Positions 34,617 to 43,442 of a DNA stretch of 64,000 nucleotides are shown piece by piece. This stretch comes from Terriglobia bacterium. GTDB lineage: Bacteria > Acidobacteriota > Terriglobia > JAIQFV01. Position 1 is the first letter of the stretch. Every line of letters begins with the position of its first letter. Where the stretch lies: positions 47,448 to 111,447 of the forward strand of contig JAQUPQ010000008.1 of the NCBI GenBank assembly GCA_028716525.1. The letters are read 5' to 3'. Position numbers and translations under genes: made by a program. The notes under the pieces were generated by a model, which saw nothing but the letters and a program-made list of their open reading frames with translations, ran no database searches and was not told the origin of the DNA.

Positions 34617-35618
34617 ATGCTGATTGAATCCATCGCCCCGACCCGTGTGGATTTGGCGGGTGGAACCGTCGACATCTGGCCGCTTTATCTTTTTCATGAA
34701 AACGCCTGCACGGTCAACTTCGCCATCGACCAGTACGCTCAGTGTCAAATTCGCACTCGCCGGGACCGCCGGATCATTCTCCGATCTATCGACGGACGCA
34801 AGACCGTCAGATTCTCGAATCTCGAGGGGCTGAGAAGCGATCGTATCCTCCCGCTTCTTTCGCGACTGGTTCACACTTTCTCGCCGCAGACAGGCCTGGA
34901 AATGACAACGTCCTGCATGGCACCGGCGGGTTCGGGATTGGGCGGGTCGTCGGCGTTGAACATTGCGATATGTGGCGCGTTAAACGTTCTCACGCATGCG
35001 CGCCTCAGCAAGATGGCCATCCAAGCCTTGGCAAAAAATGTCGAGGCTCAAGTCATCAACATCCCCACCGGAGAGCAGGATTATTTTCCGCCGCTGTTCG
35101 GAGGAGCCCTTTGCCTTCATTTGAAAGAGCAAGGCATCCGCGTGGAAAAGCTGCCGGTCGACTTAAAGGAACTGGAATCACACCTGGTCCTCTGTTTTAC
35201 CGGGGAGCCGCGTTACTCGGCCATCAACAACTGGGAAATGTTCAAGCGACACATCAACGGCGACCGGTCGACGATTGCGAAATTTGAGAACATTGTCGGA
35301 AGTGCCGTTCAAATGCGCGCCGCCGTTCTGGGCCGCGATTTCACACATCTTCGCCGGGCCCTGGCCGCCGAATGGAAACACAGAAAACATCTTGCGCCGC
35401 GTATCACGACGCCCTTCATGGAACGCCTCACGCGCATCGCCAAACAAGCGGGCGCCCCGGCCGCCAAGGTTTGTGGCGCCGGCGGAGGCGGCTGCATGGT
35501 CTTTGCGACGACACCTCGGCGCAAGCAAGCGGTTCAGGAAGCCCTGCACCGTGCGGGCGGAAGAGTGATCGATTTTCGAATCGCGCCGCAGGGTTTGAGA
35601 ATCCGCGCTGAAGCCTGA
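34617..35618 (+). CDS. GHMP-family sugar kinase (heptose-7-phosphate kinase-like)
   Basis: 333 residues. N-terminal IESIAPTRVDLAGGTVDIWP, the ATP-binding glycine-rich motif APAGSGLGGSSALNIAI (about residues 101-117), and the C-terminal motif AKVCGAGGGGCMVFA (about 282-296) are those of GHMP kinases of the HddA/galactokinase branch. HddA phosphorylates D-glycero-alpha-D-manno-heptose 7-phosphate. GmhA and RfaE2 at 47-50 kb make a heptose role plausible, but the gene is not in that operon. It precedes a membrane glycosyltransferase by 50 bp. Confidence 0.83.
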   Translation: MLIESIAPTRVDLAGGTVDIWPLYLFHENACTVNFAIDQYAQCQIRTRRDRRIILRSIDGRKTVRFSNLEGLRSDRILPLLSRLVHTFSPQTGLEMTTSCMAPAGSGLGGSSALNIAICGALNVLTHARLSKMAIQALAKNVEAQVINIPTGEQDYFPPLFGGALCLHLKEQGIRVEKLPVDLKELESHLVLCFTGEPRYSAINNWEMFKRHINGDRSTIAKFENIVGSAVQMRAAVLGRDFTHLRRALAAEWKHRKHLAPRITTPFMERLTRIAKQAGAPAAKVCGAGGGGCMVFATTPRRKQAVQEALHRAGGRVIDFRIAPQGLRIRAEA

Positions 35619-35668
35619 ACACGGGAAACCGAAGAAGAGCACTGCCCACAATACGTTTGGAGCATGAC

Positions 35669-37078
35669 ATGCCCACAGCGACCGGCGACCTGAAGGATCC
35701 GCCAGCGGGGGCGACACCGACTTGGGCGCTGGCCTTCATATTTCTTCTGGCTCTTGTTCCGCGCCTGCTCCTCATCCATTTCTCTCCCGAGATTCTTCTC
35801 GATACCTACGGTTACGAAGAAATTGCCTATTCCATCGCGCACGGATGTGGCATCGGGCAGATCAAAGGTATTTACAATCCGGTGCATGATTTTTCTGTTC
35901 GTCCTCTGGGCGAAGCTCCCGTTCCGCTGAGTTGCAACCATTTCACACCCACCTACATTCGCCCCCCCCTTTATCCGGCATTTCTGTCGATCTTCTACCG
36001 GATGTCGCTTCCCGATCAAGCCGCCCGGGCAGCCCAAGGGTTCTTGGATTCTCTCGTGGCCGTACTGCTCTTCTTTTTCGCCACACGGTACTTTAACCCC
36101 TGGGTGGGATGGTTTTCGGGAATCTTCTTCGCACTGCATCCCTTCATCTTGGTTTGGCCGCGCTACATTCTGACCGAGACGCTGTTTTTGGACCTCTTCA
36201 CGGTGGCGATCGTGGTGTTGGCCATGGGGTGGGTTCGCGGGCGGTGGTGGGTGTTGTTTTCCGCGGGATTGTTATTGGGACTCTCCACGCTCTGCCGAAC
36301 TACCAGTCTCCTTATCCCTCTGTTCCTGCCGCTGATGTTCCTTATGCCCGGTCAGCGCAAGGCGTGGCCGACCGCGTTGAAGAACATCGTCCTCGTTGTC
36401 CTTGGATTGGGATTGGCGCTGGCGCCTTGGGTGATTCGCAATAATCGAATTTTCGGCCAGCGATTCCTGGTTTCCGGAATCCAAGCCTCGAATCTCTGGG
36501 TGGCTACGGTTGACTCCGATCCCCACCATGAAAATACCGGCGCCAGTTTTTGGATCATCTATGATCGTGTCCAAAAGGGCGATCGCTACGGAATTACTGA
36601 TGTTCCCCCGGGCCAGCCTCATCCGCTCACGGTTATTTTCGGATCGAGTGCCAACGCGGATCCTAAAAACGTTCTGGCTGCAGAAAAGATCTTGCTCCGG
36701 GAAGCCCTCAATAATATCCGGCGGAATCCGTTTCTATTTGTGTGGCATCGCCTGCGCGCTTTCCCCGGCTTTCTTTTTGAAAGTTTTTACTATTTTCCCG
36801 GCACCTTGGCGGAATACCGTGCCCAACATGCCTGGTTTACGGTGGCGGCTAAAATTCTTTACAACCTGCTGTTCCACGGTGCCGTCTTTGTCCTCGCCCT
36901 CATCGGCTGCATCGGAATGAGACAATCCATTCCCAAGTTTTTGATGGCGCTAATTCTGTTCTACATGGTGACAGTTCACCTTCCGATGTTCCATGAAGTG
37001 CGTTACAGCCTGCCAATGTATCCGTTCCTGGGGATTTTGGCGGGTTGCGGGTTGCAAAAGCTTTTCTCCCGCACATAA
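35669..37078 (+). CDS. GT39/ArnT-like membrane glycosyltransferase
   Basis: 469 residues with about ten to eleven membrane segments. Acidic first-loop residues after the first helix (FSPEILLDTYGYEEIAYSIA), the HPFILVWPRYILTETLFLDL segment and multiple aromatic-rich helices fit the dolichyl/undecaprenyl-phosphate-sugar transferases that glycosylate lipids or proteins at the outer face of the inner membrane. The acceptor is unknown. Start ATG 35669 has GGAG six bases upstream; an in-frame TTG at 35657 contains that site. Follows the GHMP kinase. Confidence 0.75.
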   Translation: MPTATGDLKDPPAGATPTWALAFIFLLALVPRLLLIHFSPEILLDTYGYEEIAYSIAHGCGIGQIKGIYNPVHDFSVRPLGEAPVPLSCNHFTPTYIRPPLYPAFLSIFYRMSLPDQAARAAQGFLDSLVAVLLFFFATRYFNPWVGWFSGIFFALHPFILVWPRYILTETLFLDLFTVAIVVLAMGWVRGRWWVLFSAGLLLGLSTLCRTTSLLIPLFLPLMFLMPGQRKAWPTALKNIVLVVLGLGLALAPWVIRNNRIFGQRFLVSGIQASNLWVATVDSDPHHENTGASFWIIYDRVQKGDRYGITDVPPGQPHPLTVIFGSSANADPKNVLAAEKILLREALNNIRRNPFLFVWHRLRAFPGFLFESFYYFPGTLAEYRAQHAWFTVAAKILYNLLFHGAVFVLALIGCIGMRQSIPKFLMALILFYMVTVHLPMFHEVRYSLPMYPFLGILAGCGLQKLFSRT

Positions 37079-37225
37079 CACCGTTCGAGCCAGATATTCC
37101 AATCCGAACTGAAAATAGGTGTCTGGTGCCAGGTGTCAGGTATCAGGGAATACTTACTCCCTTCAATCGACCTGACGGGCGATATCAGCAAGAGGTCCCC
37201 CTGGAAATCAAGGCATCTTCCAATA
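37079..37225. other. intergenic with short repeat words
   Basis: Contains AGGTGTCTGGTGCCAGGTGTC then AGGTATCAGG words similar to the right arm of the tldD-pmbA inverted repeat. No gene or terminator seen. Confidence 0.4.
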
Positions 37226-37385
37226 GGCAGTGACTCACTTTAGAATTCACGAGATATTCCAAGGGCTTTTGACCGCAAAGGCTACAAGGCATGCTCAGAG
37301 GACGCCGATTAGAACTCTTTAGTCCAGGACGCCCTCTGCGCCTTCCTACCGTTCTTTGCGGTTGAATCCAAAATGAGTCGCTACC
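37226..37385. repeat. MITE-like element, GGTAGTGACTCATTTTGAA family, copy 3
   Basis: Left end GGCAGTGACTCACTTTAGAA and, read on the other strand, right end GGTAGCGACTCATTTTGGA are imperfect terminal inverted repeats about 160 bp apart. They match the ends of the elements at 50702 and 62717. An inner CCGCAAAG/CTTTGCGG pair is visible. The right end overlaps the stop codon of the DUF255 gene. Confidence 0.7.
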
Positions 37386-39489
37386 CCGAATGGAGTAAGG
37401 TCTGAAGATCTTTTTCGGAATTGACCGGAGGAGAGCAGGCAAAACCGCTGCACACAAACGCTCGAGGCAATGAATCAGGCGGCATGGCTTTCGTCAGGGA
37501 ATACAAAGCGGGAGGCAGGATTGAAGGGTCACGATCACTGGGTCGGATGCGCAGCACGGCTTTGCCCAGGCGAAATACCTTGATGGCGGCATTCACAAGA
37601 GCTTGGCCCTCAGGCTGCTGTTCCCCGGCAATGACCACGACCTGCATCGGAGGGTTAAAGTACATCGACAGAGCAAGGCCATAAGAGGCCGCATATAAAC
37701 CATATCTGGCGGCGGGTTCGCCGAATATCTTCAGAAGGGTCTCGGCTTTTTCCCGGTATTCAACTTTTTCGGTGTAATGAAACAACCGCAGCAGCGCGGC
37801 CACCGCCACGGAGTTGGCTGACGGAGTGGGCGCATCTTGGAAGGGCTTGCGCCGCAAAGCCAACACTCCGGATTTGTCCGAAGTGTGATGGACATCGAAG
37901 AATCCACCATATTGCGAATCCCAAAAATCGTCCATGGCCTTCCGCAGAACCGATTCAGCCCAATCAAAATATTTCTTTTCGAGCGTGACCTCGAAGGCGT
38001 CGAGCAAGGCATTGACGGTATGAATTTGATCATCAATCAATCCGGCCACACCGGCTTTGTCTTCCACCACCGTGTGCAGCATTCCGGTCTCGGGTTGATA
38101 CGCCAGGCGAATCAATCGATCCAGGGTGCGCAGTGAAAAATCGCGCCAATCCGGAAGGTTGAACACTCGGCTGGCCTCCAGACACGCTGAGATCATCAGG
38201 GCATTCCAACCAGTGTAAAGCGCTTGATCGACGAAGGGTGTGGCGCGTAGAGCCCGAGCTCGCCTCAACCTGCTCTTCCCTGTGACAAGCGTTTCCTGAA
38301 CGTGGGGCTCGCTGATCTTCAATCGCGCCGCCACGTCCGCCGGTGTCATGGCAACCTCCAAAACATTTTTCCGCGGGTTGTGATGCATATCGCCTTCATC
38401 TTCGACGCCGTAATACAAGCGCAGGATCTCAAACTCCCCCGGCGTTAGCGCTGCTTTCAATTCTTCAGGAGTCCAGGTGAAGTAATCGCCATCGTCCCGT
38501 CCGGCAGAGTCGGTATCGGCATCCTGGCTGGCATAGAATCCGCCGTTCTCCCGATCCGACATGGCGGTTTCAATCCAGAAAAGAATTCCTTCAGCCGTTT
38601 CCCGATAAAGGGGATTTCCAGTGACCTGGTAGGCGTGTACGTAATTCTTCAACAGTTCCGAATTGTCGTACGACATTTTTTCAAAATGAGGGACCGTCCA
38701 GTGTTCGTCCGTGGAATAGCGATGAAACCCTCCACCCACCTGGTCGTACACGCCACCCTGCGCCATTCTTGTCAGCGTGGTTTCAGCCGTCGTCAAGGCC
38801 CACTGTTCACCGGTTCTCTGGTAATGATCCAGCAGCAAATCCAAAGCAGCGGGATGAGGAAATTTCGGCGACGAGCTGAATCCTCCATAGCGCACGTCAA
38901 AAGAACGGCCGATAGAACTCAGAATGGATTGCAGCAGATCAGGGGAGAGCGCTGTTTCGGCGGGGACAAAATTATCAACCGACTCGATGGCCTCGGCAAG
39001 TTTGGCGGCTTGGTCCACGATTTCTTGCGGATCTTTTTTATAATATTCCGCCAGCGTAAACAGGATGCGCTTGAATCCCGGACGGCCGTAACGGTCCTCT
39101 GGAGGAAAATACGTTCCCCCGAAAAAGGGTTTGCCCTCGGGGGTAAGAAACGCCGTCAGGGGCCAACCGCCCTGCCCGCTGATGGTTTGTACGGCCGCTT
39201 GCAAGCGTGTGTCGATATCGGGACGCTCATCCCGGTCCACTTTGATGGCAATATAGTGCTCGTTGATAAGACCTGCAATCTCTTGGTTTTCATAACTCTC
39301 GCCGTCCATGACATGGCACCAATGGCACCACACCGCGCCCACGTCGACCAGAATCGGCTTCCTTTCCCGGGAGGCGCGCTCGAAGGCGGCTTCGCTCCAT
39401 TCCTGCCAATGAATGGGCTGATGCGCTGCAGTTTTCAGATAAGAGCTGCGCGAATGTGCAAGCTGATTTGCCGATTCTGGAGACGCCAT
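37381..39489 (-). CDS. DUF255 thioredoxin-domain protein (YyaL/SSP411-like)
   Basis: 702 residues. Residues about 20-140 are the thioredoxin-like DUF255 domain with FERASRERKPILVDVGAVWC and HWCHVMDGESYENQEIAGLI; the CHWC motif is present. The rest is an alpha/alpha barrel resembling N-acylglucosamine 2-epimerases (DQVGGGFHRYSTDEHWTVPH, then FEKMSYDNSELLKNY). The family is widespread, with no agreed function. The last codons read His-Ser-Gly and the TAG stop lies inside the end of a MITE-like element, so the native C-terminus may be altered. Confidence 0.9.
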   Translation of the reverse strand: MASPESANQLAHSRSSYLKTAAHQPIHWQEWSEAAFERASRERKPILVDVGAVWCHWCHVMDGESYENQEIAGLINEHYIAIKVDRDERPDIDTRLQAAVQTISGQGGWPLTAFLTPEGKPFFGGTYFPPEDRYGRPGFKRILFTLAEYYKKDPQEIVDQAAKLAEAIESVDNFVPAETALSPDLLQSILSSIGRSFDVRYGGFSSSPKFPHPAALDLLLDHYQRTGEQWALTTAETTLTRMAQGGVYDQVGGGFHRYSTDEHWTVPHFEKMSYDNSELLKNYVHAYQVTGNPLYRETAEGILFWIETAMSDRENGGFYASQDADTDSAGRDDGDYFTWTPEELKAALTPGEFEILRLYYGVEDEGDMHHNPRKNVLEVAMTPADVAARLKISEPHVQETLVTGKSRLRRARALRATPFVDQALYTGWNALMISACLEASRVFNLPDWRDFSLRTLDRLIRLAYQPETGMLHTVVEDKAGVAGLIDDQIHTVNALLDAFEVTLEKKYFDWAESVLRKAMDDFWDSQYGGFFDVHHTSDKSGVLALRRKPFQDAPTPSANSVAVAALLRLFHYTEKVEYREKAETLLKIFGEPAARYGLYAASYGLALSMYFNPPMQVVVIAGEQQPEGQALVNAAIKVFRLGKAVLRIRPSDRDPSILPPALYSLTKAMPPDSLPRAFVCSGFACSPPVNSEKDLQTLLHSG

Positions 39490-39819
39490 GCGCCTTCTTC
39501 CCTGCTCCTCGTTGCGGGCATGCGCATTAACCTACGCAACGGAGCGATCATATTCACAAATCCCAATCCCCCGCGGGGGACAAATTCCAAATAAGTTCCA
39601 AATTTCAAATTTCAAACAAAGGAGCCCTTGTGCACCCACAATCCCACAGCGCGATCCTGTTTGGATTTTGGAAATTGGAGCTTATTTGGATCTTGGTTTC
39701 TGTTGCTTGGATTTCATTCATACATTTACTCCAGACGTTAAATTGCCCCCGCCCCGAGTACGACCGCCAGGACGAAAACAACGCTGGAATCGTTGGATGG
39801 TGGAGAAGAATCTTGATTT
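39490..39819. other. intergenic region with an AT-rich inverted repeat
   Basis: CCAAATAAGTTCCAAATTTC near 39586-39605 pairs imperfectly with GAAATTGGAGCTTATTTGG near 39672-39690, a repeat-like structure. A short CCCGCGGGGG palindrome precedes it. No gene seen. Confidence 0.5.
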
Positions 39820-40803
39820 TCAGCCACCAATAAGGGACATGTCTCGGCGCGGCGGCTGGAAATCCGGATCATTGATGTGGTGACGTTCTTCCTTGTGATC
39901 CACCACGTCGCGAATAAAATCACACAATTCCGAATCGCCGGCGCCCGATCGCAGGAGCGCCCGCAGATCGTATTCCACGATTGAAAAAAGACAGGTCCGA
40001 ATCTTTCCGTCCGCTGTCAACCGAATGCGGCTGCACTGTCCGCAAAAGGGCCGCGAAACCGAAGCAATAATCCCAATCTCCCCATCGCCATCTTCAAATT
40101 GAAATCTCCGGGCGGTTTCACTGAGCGTGTGGGGCGGGAGCGGAACCAAACCCTTGAACGCGGAAATAATCCGAAGCATCTCCTCCAAAGTGACCACGCG
40201 ATTACGACTCCATTGATGGTCGGCGTCGAGGGGCATAAATTCGATGAATCGGAACACCACGCCCTTGTCTCTGGCGAAGCGAGCAAAATCGATCAACTCA
40301 TCGTCGTTGATGTCGCGCATAATGACGGCATTCACCTTCACGGGCTTCAAGCCGGCCGCCAAAGCGGCGTCGATCCCTTGCAAAACCTTTTGGAAGGAAT
40401 CCTGGCCGGTAATGGCCGTGAATTTTTCCGAATTGAGCGTATCGAGGCTGATGGACACGCGTTGAAGCCCGACCTTGCGGAGTTCTTCCACTTTGTCGGC
40501 AAGGATGTAAGCATTGGTGGTCATGCAGAGATCGCGCAATCCGGGAATCCGGGCGATCCGCCCGATCAGCGACTCCACGTTTTGCCGCACCAGCGGTTCG
40601 CCGCCGGTGATTCGGATTTTTTCGATGCCCAGTGAGACGAAGATCCGCGCCACCCGCTCGAGCTCTTCAAAAGTCAACAGCTCCCGGCGATCCACCCATC
40701 GACCCTCCAGCTGGGGCTTGCAATAGACACACTGAAAGTTGCAGCGGTCCGTGACCGAGAGTCGAAGATCCGTAATGTGTCGTCCAAAACTGTCCCGTAG
40801 CAT
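39820..40803 (-). CDS. moaA: GTP 3',8-cyclase MoaA
   Basis: Radical-SAM enzyme that, with MoaC, converts GTP to cyclic pyranopterin monophosphate, the first step of molybdenum cofactor synthesis. The 327-residue protein has the N-terminal cluster motif CNFQCVYC (C21, C25, C28), ITGGEPLVRQNVESLI, and the C-terminal second 4Fe-4S site in FCGQCSRIRLTADGKIRTC. It ends in the characteristic RDMSLIGG, whose GG tail is needed for activity. The leader carries a probable Moco riboswitch and terminator. No other moa gene lies nearby except the distant MoaD-like gene. Confidence 0.95.
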   Translation of the reverse strand: MLRDSFGRHITDLRLSVTDRCNFQCVYCKPQLEGRWVDRRELLTFEELERVARIFVSLGIEKIRITGGEPLVRQNVESLIGRIARIPGLRDLCMTTNAYILADKVEELRKVGLQRVSISLDTLNSEKFTAITGQDSFQKVLQGIDAALAAGLKPVKVNAVIMRDINDDELIDFARFARDKGVVFRFIEFMPLDADHQWSRNRVVTLEEMLRIISAFKGLVPLPPHTLSETARRFQFEDGDGEIGIIASVSRPFCGQCSRIRLTADGKIRTCLFSIVEYDLRALLRSGAGDSELCDFIRDVVDHKEERHHINDPDFQPPRRDMSLIGG

Positions 40804-40809
40804 CTTCGT

Positions 40810-40860
40810 AAAAACAATAAAGCCGACCCCGTGTCAAAACGGAAGTCGGCTCGGCGACTT
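40810..40860 (-). terminator. riboswitch expression platform: terminator versus antiterminator upstream of moaA
   Basis: On the minus strand AGCCGAC (40851-40845) pairs with GTCGGCT (40827-40821), reinforced by CCGT/ACGG inside, followed by TTATTGTTTTT just before the ATG. The same AGCCGAC segment overlaps an alternative hairpin AAGTCG/CGACTT (40860-40841 region). The two structures exclude each other. Confidence 0.65.
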
Positions 40861-40985
40861 GCGTCTTTCTCCTTTCCAAGCACGGGAGGCATTCCAATTT
40901 CTCGGAACACCCTGATCCCGCTGAGCGGGCGTCGGTGCGGAACTCATGTCCTGTCAGGATTTAGAATCCTGCACTCGGAGAAAAT
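40861..40985 (-). ncRNA. probable molybdenum-cofactor riboswitch (Moco motif)
   Basis: The minus-strand leader of moaA contains CTCCGAGTGCAGGATTC, an internal GGATT/AATCC hairpin, a CGCCCGCTCAGCGGG hairpin, and near the 3' side TGCCTCCCGTGC followed by TTGGAAAGGAGA, which pairs CTCC with GGAG. Position before moaA and the CCTCCCG...GGAAAGGAG core fit what I remember of the Moco RNA motif. I cannot align it to a covariance model here. Confidence 0.55.
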
Positions 40986-41088
40986 AATCCCGGAATTTCA
41001 AAAATCCATGGTTTCAATCCAGATGCTAACGAAGGCAACGCCGTTTGTCAAACCAAAGGAGCCGCGGCCTAAAATGGGCCAATGCCCT

Positions 41089-41133
41089 GGTAGCCACGAA
41101 TCCTCCCGCTCTTCTGGAGGATTCGTGGCTACC
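41089..41133. repeat. 18-bp perfect inverted repeat
   Basis: GGTAGCCACGAATCCTCC (41089-41106) and its exact reverse complement (41116-41133) are separated by 9 bases. It lies between the moaA leader and the end of a glycosyltransferase gene. No T-run follows on either strand. Confidence 0.85.
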
Positions 41134-41150
41134 ACAGCTCTACCGGAAGA

Positions 41151-42857
41151 TTATTTGTTGTGTCTTATTTCCAACAGATCGGCCGTACTGCCGTCGGGTA
41201 AGGTTAGGGATGAAATCACCGTGAATTCATTGGAATGAGCGTCCAAATAAGCGTAAATCGCATTGTTGGGGCGAGTGGCATATTCGGGGCCCTGGTCGCC
41301 GGTTTTTCTAATGAGATAGTCCATTTTTGCAAGAGCTCGGGGAACATCTGAAATGAGTCTGAAATCTTCTATTTGAAACGAAGCTCTGCGCAATCTGGTG
41401 AAATACAGAAAAGCCGCCGGGTTGAAGAATTGCGCTTGGGGGACGACCCCGACCCAAATACTTGCTTTCAGTCCACGCCGGGAAACAAGTCCATCAATAA
41501 TCTCCTCCACATGCCAGTCTTCATTCTTAGGCTCGATCATATCCCGGTCAATGCCGGGACATTGATAGAGCCGCACCATGGGACGACTTGAAAAGAATTT
41601 AATCACACCGACAGTCTTGTCCGGCCCGCCCGAAAAGTAACCGACCGTTCCCAAAAACAGAACTCCAACCGCAACCACCAACGCTTTCCACACGAAACCA
41701 GGCAATCGATCAATCCCGATGCCCGCCAGCAGGATCACGGCAGGTACAATCGGCATATCATATCGGCCGTCCTTACCCATCACGAAAAAAGTGATTCCGG
41801 CATATCCCGCCAAGACCCAAATGAAGAAGAATGTTTTGTGCGTCCCCGTTTCCTTTTCATGTTTGAAAGGAATGAACGCCAATATGACGCCGATGAGAAG
41901 AACCGCGAGGATCCACCCGTTCGCCTGGTCTTGCCAAAACATGCGGAGATAATAGGTGATCCCGGACCACGTCAAAGGCATGGGATCGCTTCTCAAGAGC
42001 GCCGCCTGATGAACACGCAGCGCTGTGCGAATCATGGAAGGAACCTGGAGGATATACCAGACAACAGAGATCGACGCCCAGCGTGAAAAGCACATCAGGT
42101 TCTTCTTCCAAACTGATCGATCACAGACTCGTCTCGACTGAACCAATCGATACACCAGGATGGGGATGGCAAAAAACACAAAAGATTGCTTCGAGAGAAG
42201 GCCCAACGAGAAGACCAAACCGGACCAGCGGGTGGCCTTTTTGTCCCGAAGAAAATCCTCAGAACAAATCAGGGCTGCAAAAAGCAGGGTGAACGAGATC
42301 ACCGACAAATCGATCAAGGCTTCGCGACTCATCCAAATGACGATAGGAAATGCGCTGAAAATGACGGCGCACAGCCATCCCCGATCCCGCAATCGGAGCT
42401 CACGACCAAAAAGATAGAAGCCGAGGAAGGTCACAAAAAGAAAAAGGCTATTCACCAATGCGGCGTATTGATGCGACGGGCCTGTGATGAGATACCACAC
42501 GGCGACGGCGCAATGAAACAAGGGCGGATAGGGTTTGGGTCGGAAAAGAAGCTGCTTGAAGAAGCGGTCCAATTGGAATTGGTGAAGCGGAAAGTAGAAA
42601 TCCAGCGCCATGGTCAGGTGCGAGGCCGGATCCCACTGAGGCGGCCGCGTGTCGCGGCTCAAAATACCCTGCAGAAATAGAAGCTCCAGGATCCACAAGC
42701 CCGCGAATGAATAGATCGGCCACCGCGGCTCATCGGGTGGAAAAAATCGCTGCCATTTGTCACGTAGAGAATGAATGAGAGGCCCCGTGAGAGAATCAGC
42801 CCTTGGAAGGATGCCCTTGGACGAAATAGCTGTATCGACCGATATAGCCGGACTCAT
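41151..42857 (-). CDS. polytopic membrane glycosyltransferase (GT39/ArnT-like)
   Basis: 568 residues with ten or more membrane segments. The first periplasmic loop holds an acidic motif (SRDTRPPQWDPASHLTMALD), followed by FFKQLLFRPKPYPPLFHCAV and GRELRLRDRGWLC. The layout resembles lipid-linked-sugar-dependent glycosyltransferases. A soluble C-terminal domain (residues about 410-568) follows the last helix. The only in-frame start found, ATG 42857, lies 62 bp inside the end of the upstream methyltransferase gene. Acceptor and donor unknown. Confidence 0.72.
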   Translation of the reverse strand: MSPAISVDTAISSKGILPRADSLTGPLIHSLRDKWQRFFPPDEPRWPIYSFAGLWILELLFLQGILSRDTRPPQWDPASHLTMALDFYFPLHQFQLDRFFKQLLFRPKPYPPLFHCAVAVWYLITGPSHQYAALVNSLFLFVTFLGFYLFGRELRLRDRGWLCAVIFSAFPIVIWMSREALIDLSVISFTLLFAALICSEDFLRDKKATRWSGLVFSLGLLSKQSFVFFAIPILVYRLVQSRRVCDRSVWKKNLMCFSRWASISVVWYILQVPSMIRTALRVHQAALLRSDPMPLTWSGITYYLRMFWQDQANGWILAVLLIGVILAFIPFKHEKETGTHKTFFFIWVLAGYAGITFFVMGKDGRYDMPIVPAVILLAGIGIDRLPGFVWKALVVAVGVLFLGTVGYFSGGPDKTVGVIKFFSSRPMVRLYQCPGIDRDMIEPKNEDWHVEEIIDGLVSRRGLKASIWVGVVPQAQFFNPAAFLYFTRLRRASFQIEDFRLISDVPRALAKMDYLIRKTGDQGPEYATRPNNAIYAYLDAHSNEFTVISSLTLPDGSTADLLEIRHNK

Positions 42858-43386
42858 CCACCTTCCAGCCCCGCTTCATTAACGAATGAGTCACTTGCTC
42901 CGGCGCTATTCGATGCTCCAAGGGCGGACCGGGCGGTCGATCGACGTCGGGACGCCAATCCAAAATCAGAAGCTGGCCGGAAGCTCGCAATAAGCGCTCT
43001 ACTTCGCGTAATGTCGCAACCTCATCATCGATCTCATGCCACACATTGGCGATCAGCACACGATCGGCCATGTGATCGGCCAAATGCGTCGCTGCGGCTT
43101 CGCCCAACTGAAGATGAAGGTTCGTTGGTGCATCCGGGCCGGTCAGCTTGGTTTTCAATTTGTCCAGCATTTCCTGCTCAACATCAACGGCAAACACCTG
43201 ACCTCTCGGGCCGACGGCCCTCGAAATCGGAATCGAAAAGTACCCGGTCCCTGCCCCGAGGTCGGCGACCACCATCCCGGGCTGCAAATTCATGTGGGCC
43301 AGAACTTCCGACGGCGGAAGCCAAATCAATCGTTCGGGGTCTTCCAGTTTGTAAGCTTCCGTGGGTTTGAATCGGCGATCCGACAT
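42796..43386 (-). CDS. class I SAM-dependent methyltransferase
   Basis: 196 residues. Motif I VADLGAGTGYFSIPIS (about residues 35-50), an acidic motif II (VFAVDVEQEMLDKL) and motif IV/V (VLIANVWHEIDDEVATLREV, then GQLLILDWRPD) mark a Methyltransf_25/31-type Rossmann enzyme. The substrate is unknown; small molecules such as arsenite, quinones or thiols are typical for the branch. It overlaps the downstream membrane protein start by 62 bp. Confidence 0.88.
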   Translation of the reverse strand: MSDRRFKPTEAYKLEDPERLIWLPPSEVLAHMNLQPGMVVADLGAGTGYFSIPISRAVGPRGQVFAVDVEQEMLDKLKTKLTGPDAPTNLHLQLGEAAATHLADHMADRVLIANVWHEIDDEVATLREVERLLRASGQLLILDWRPDVDRPPGPPLEHRIAPEQVTHSLMKRGWKVDESGYIGRYSYFVQGHPSKG

Positions 43387-43442
43387 AGAAAAACCACTAT
43401 GCTACGAACAGGACAAGCTGAACTCAAGAATTTCTCAATACT

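Noticed and set aside
41089..41133. Intrinsic terminator for the glycosyltransferase gene
   Set aside because: The hairpin is perfect but no T-run follows it on either strand, and the word recurs as a repeat type.
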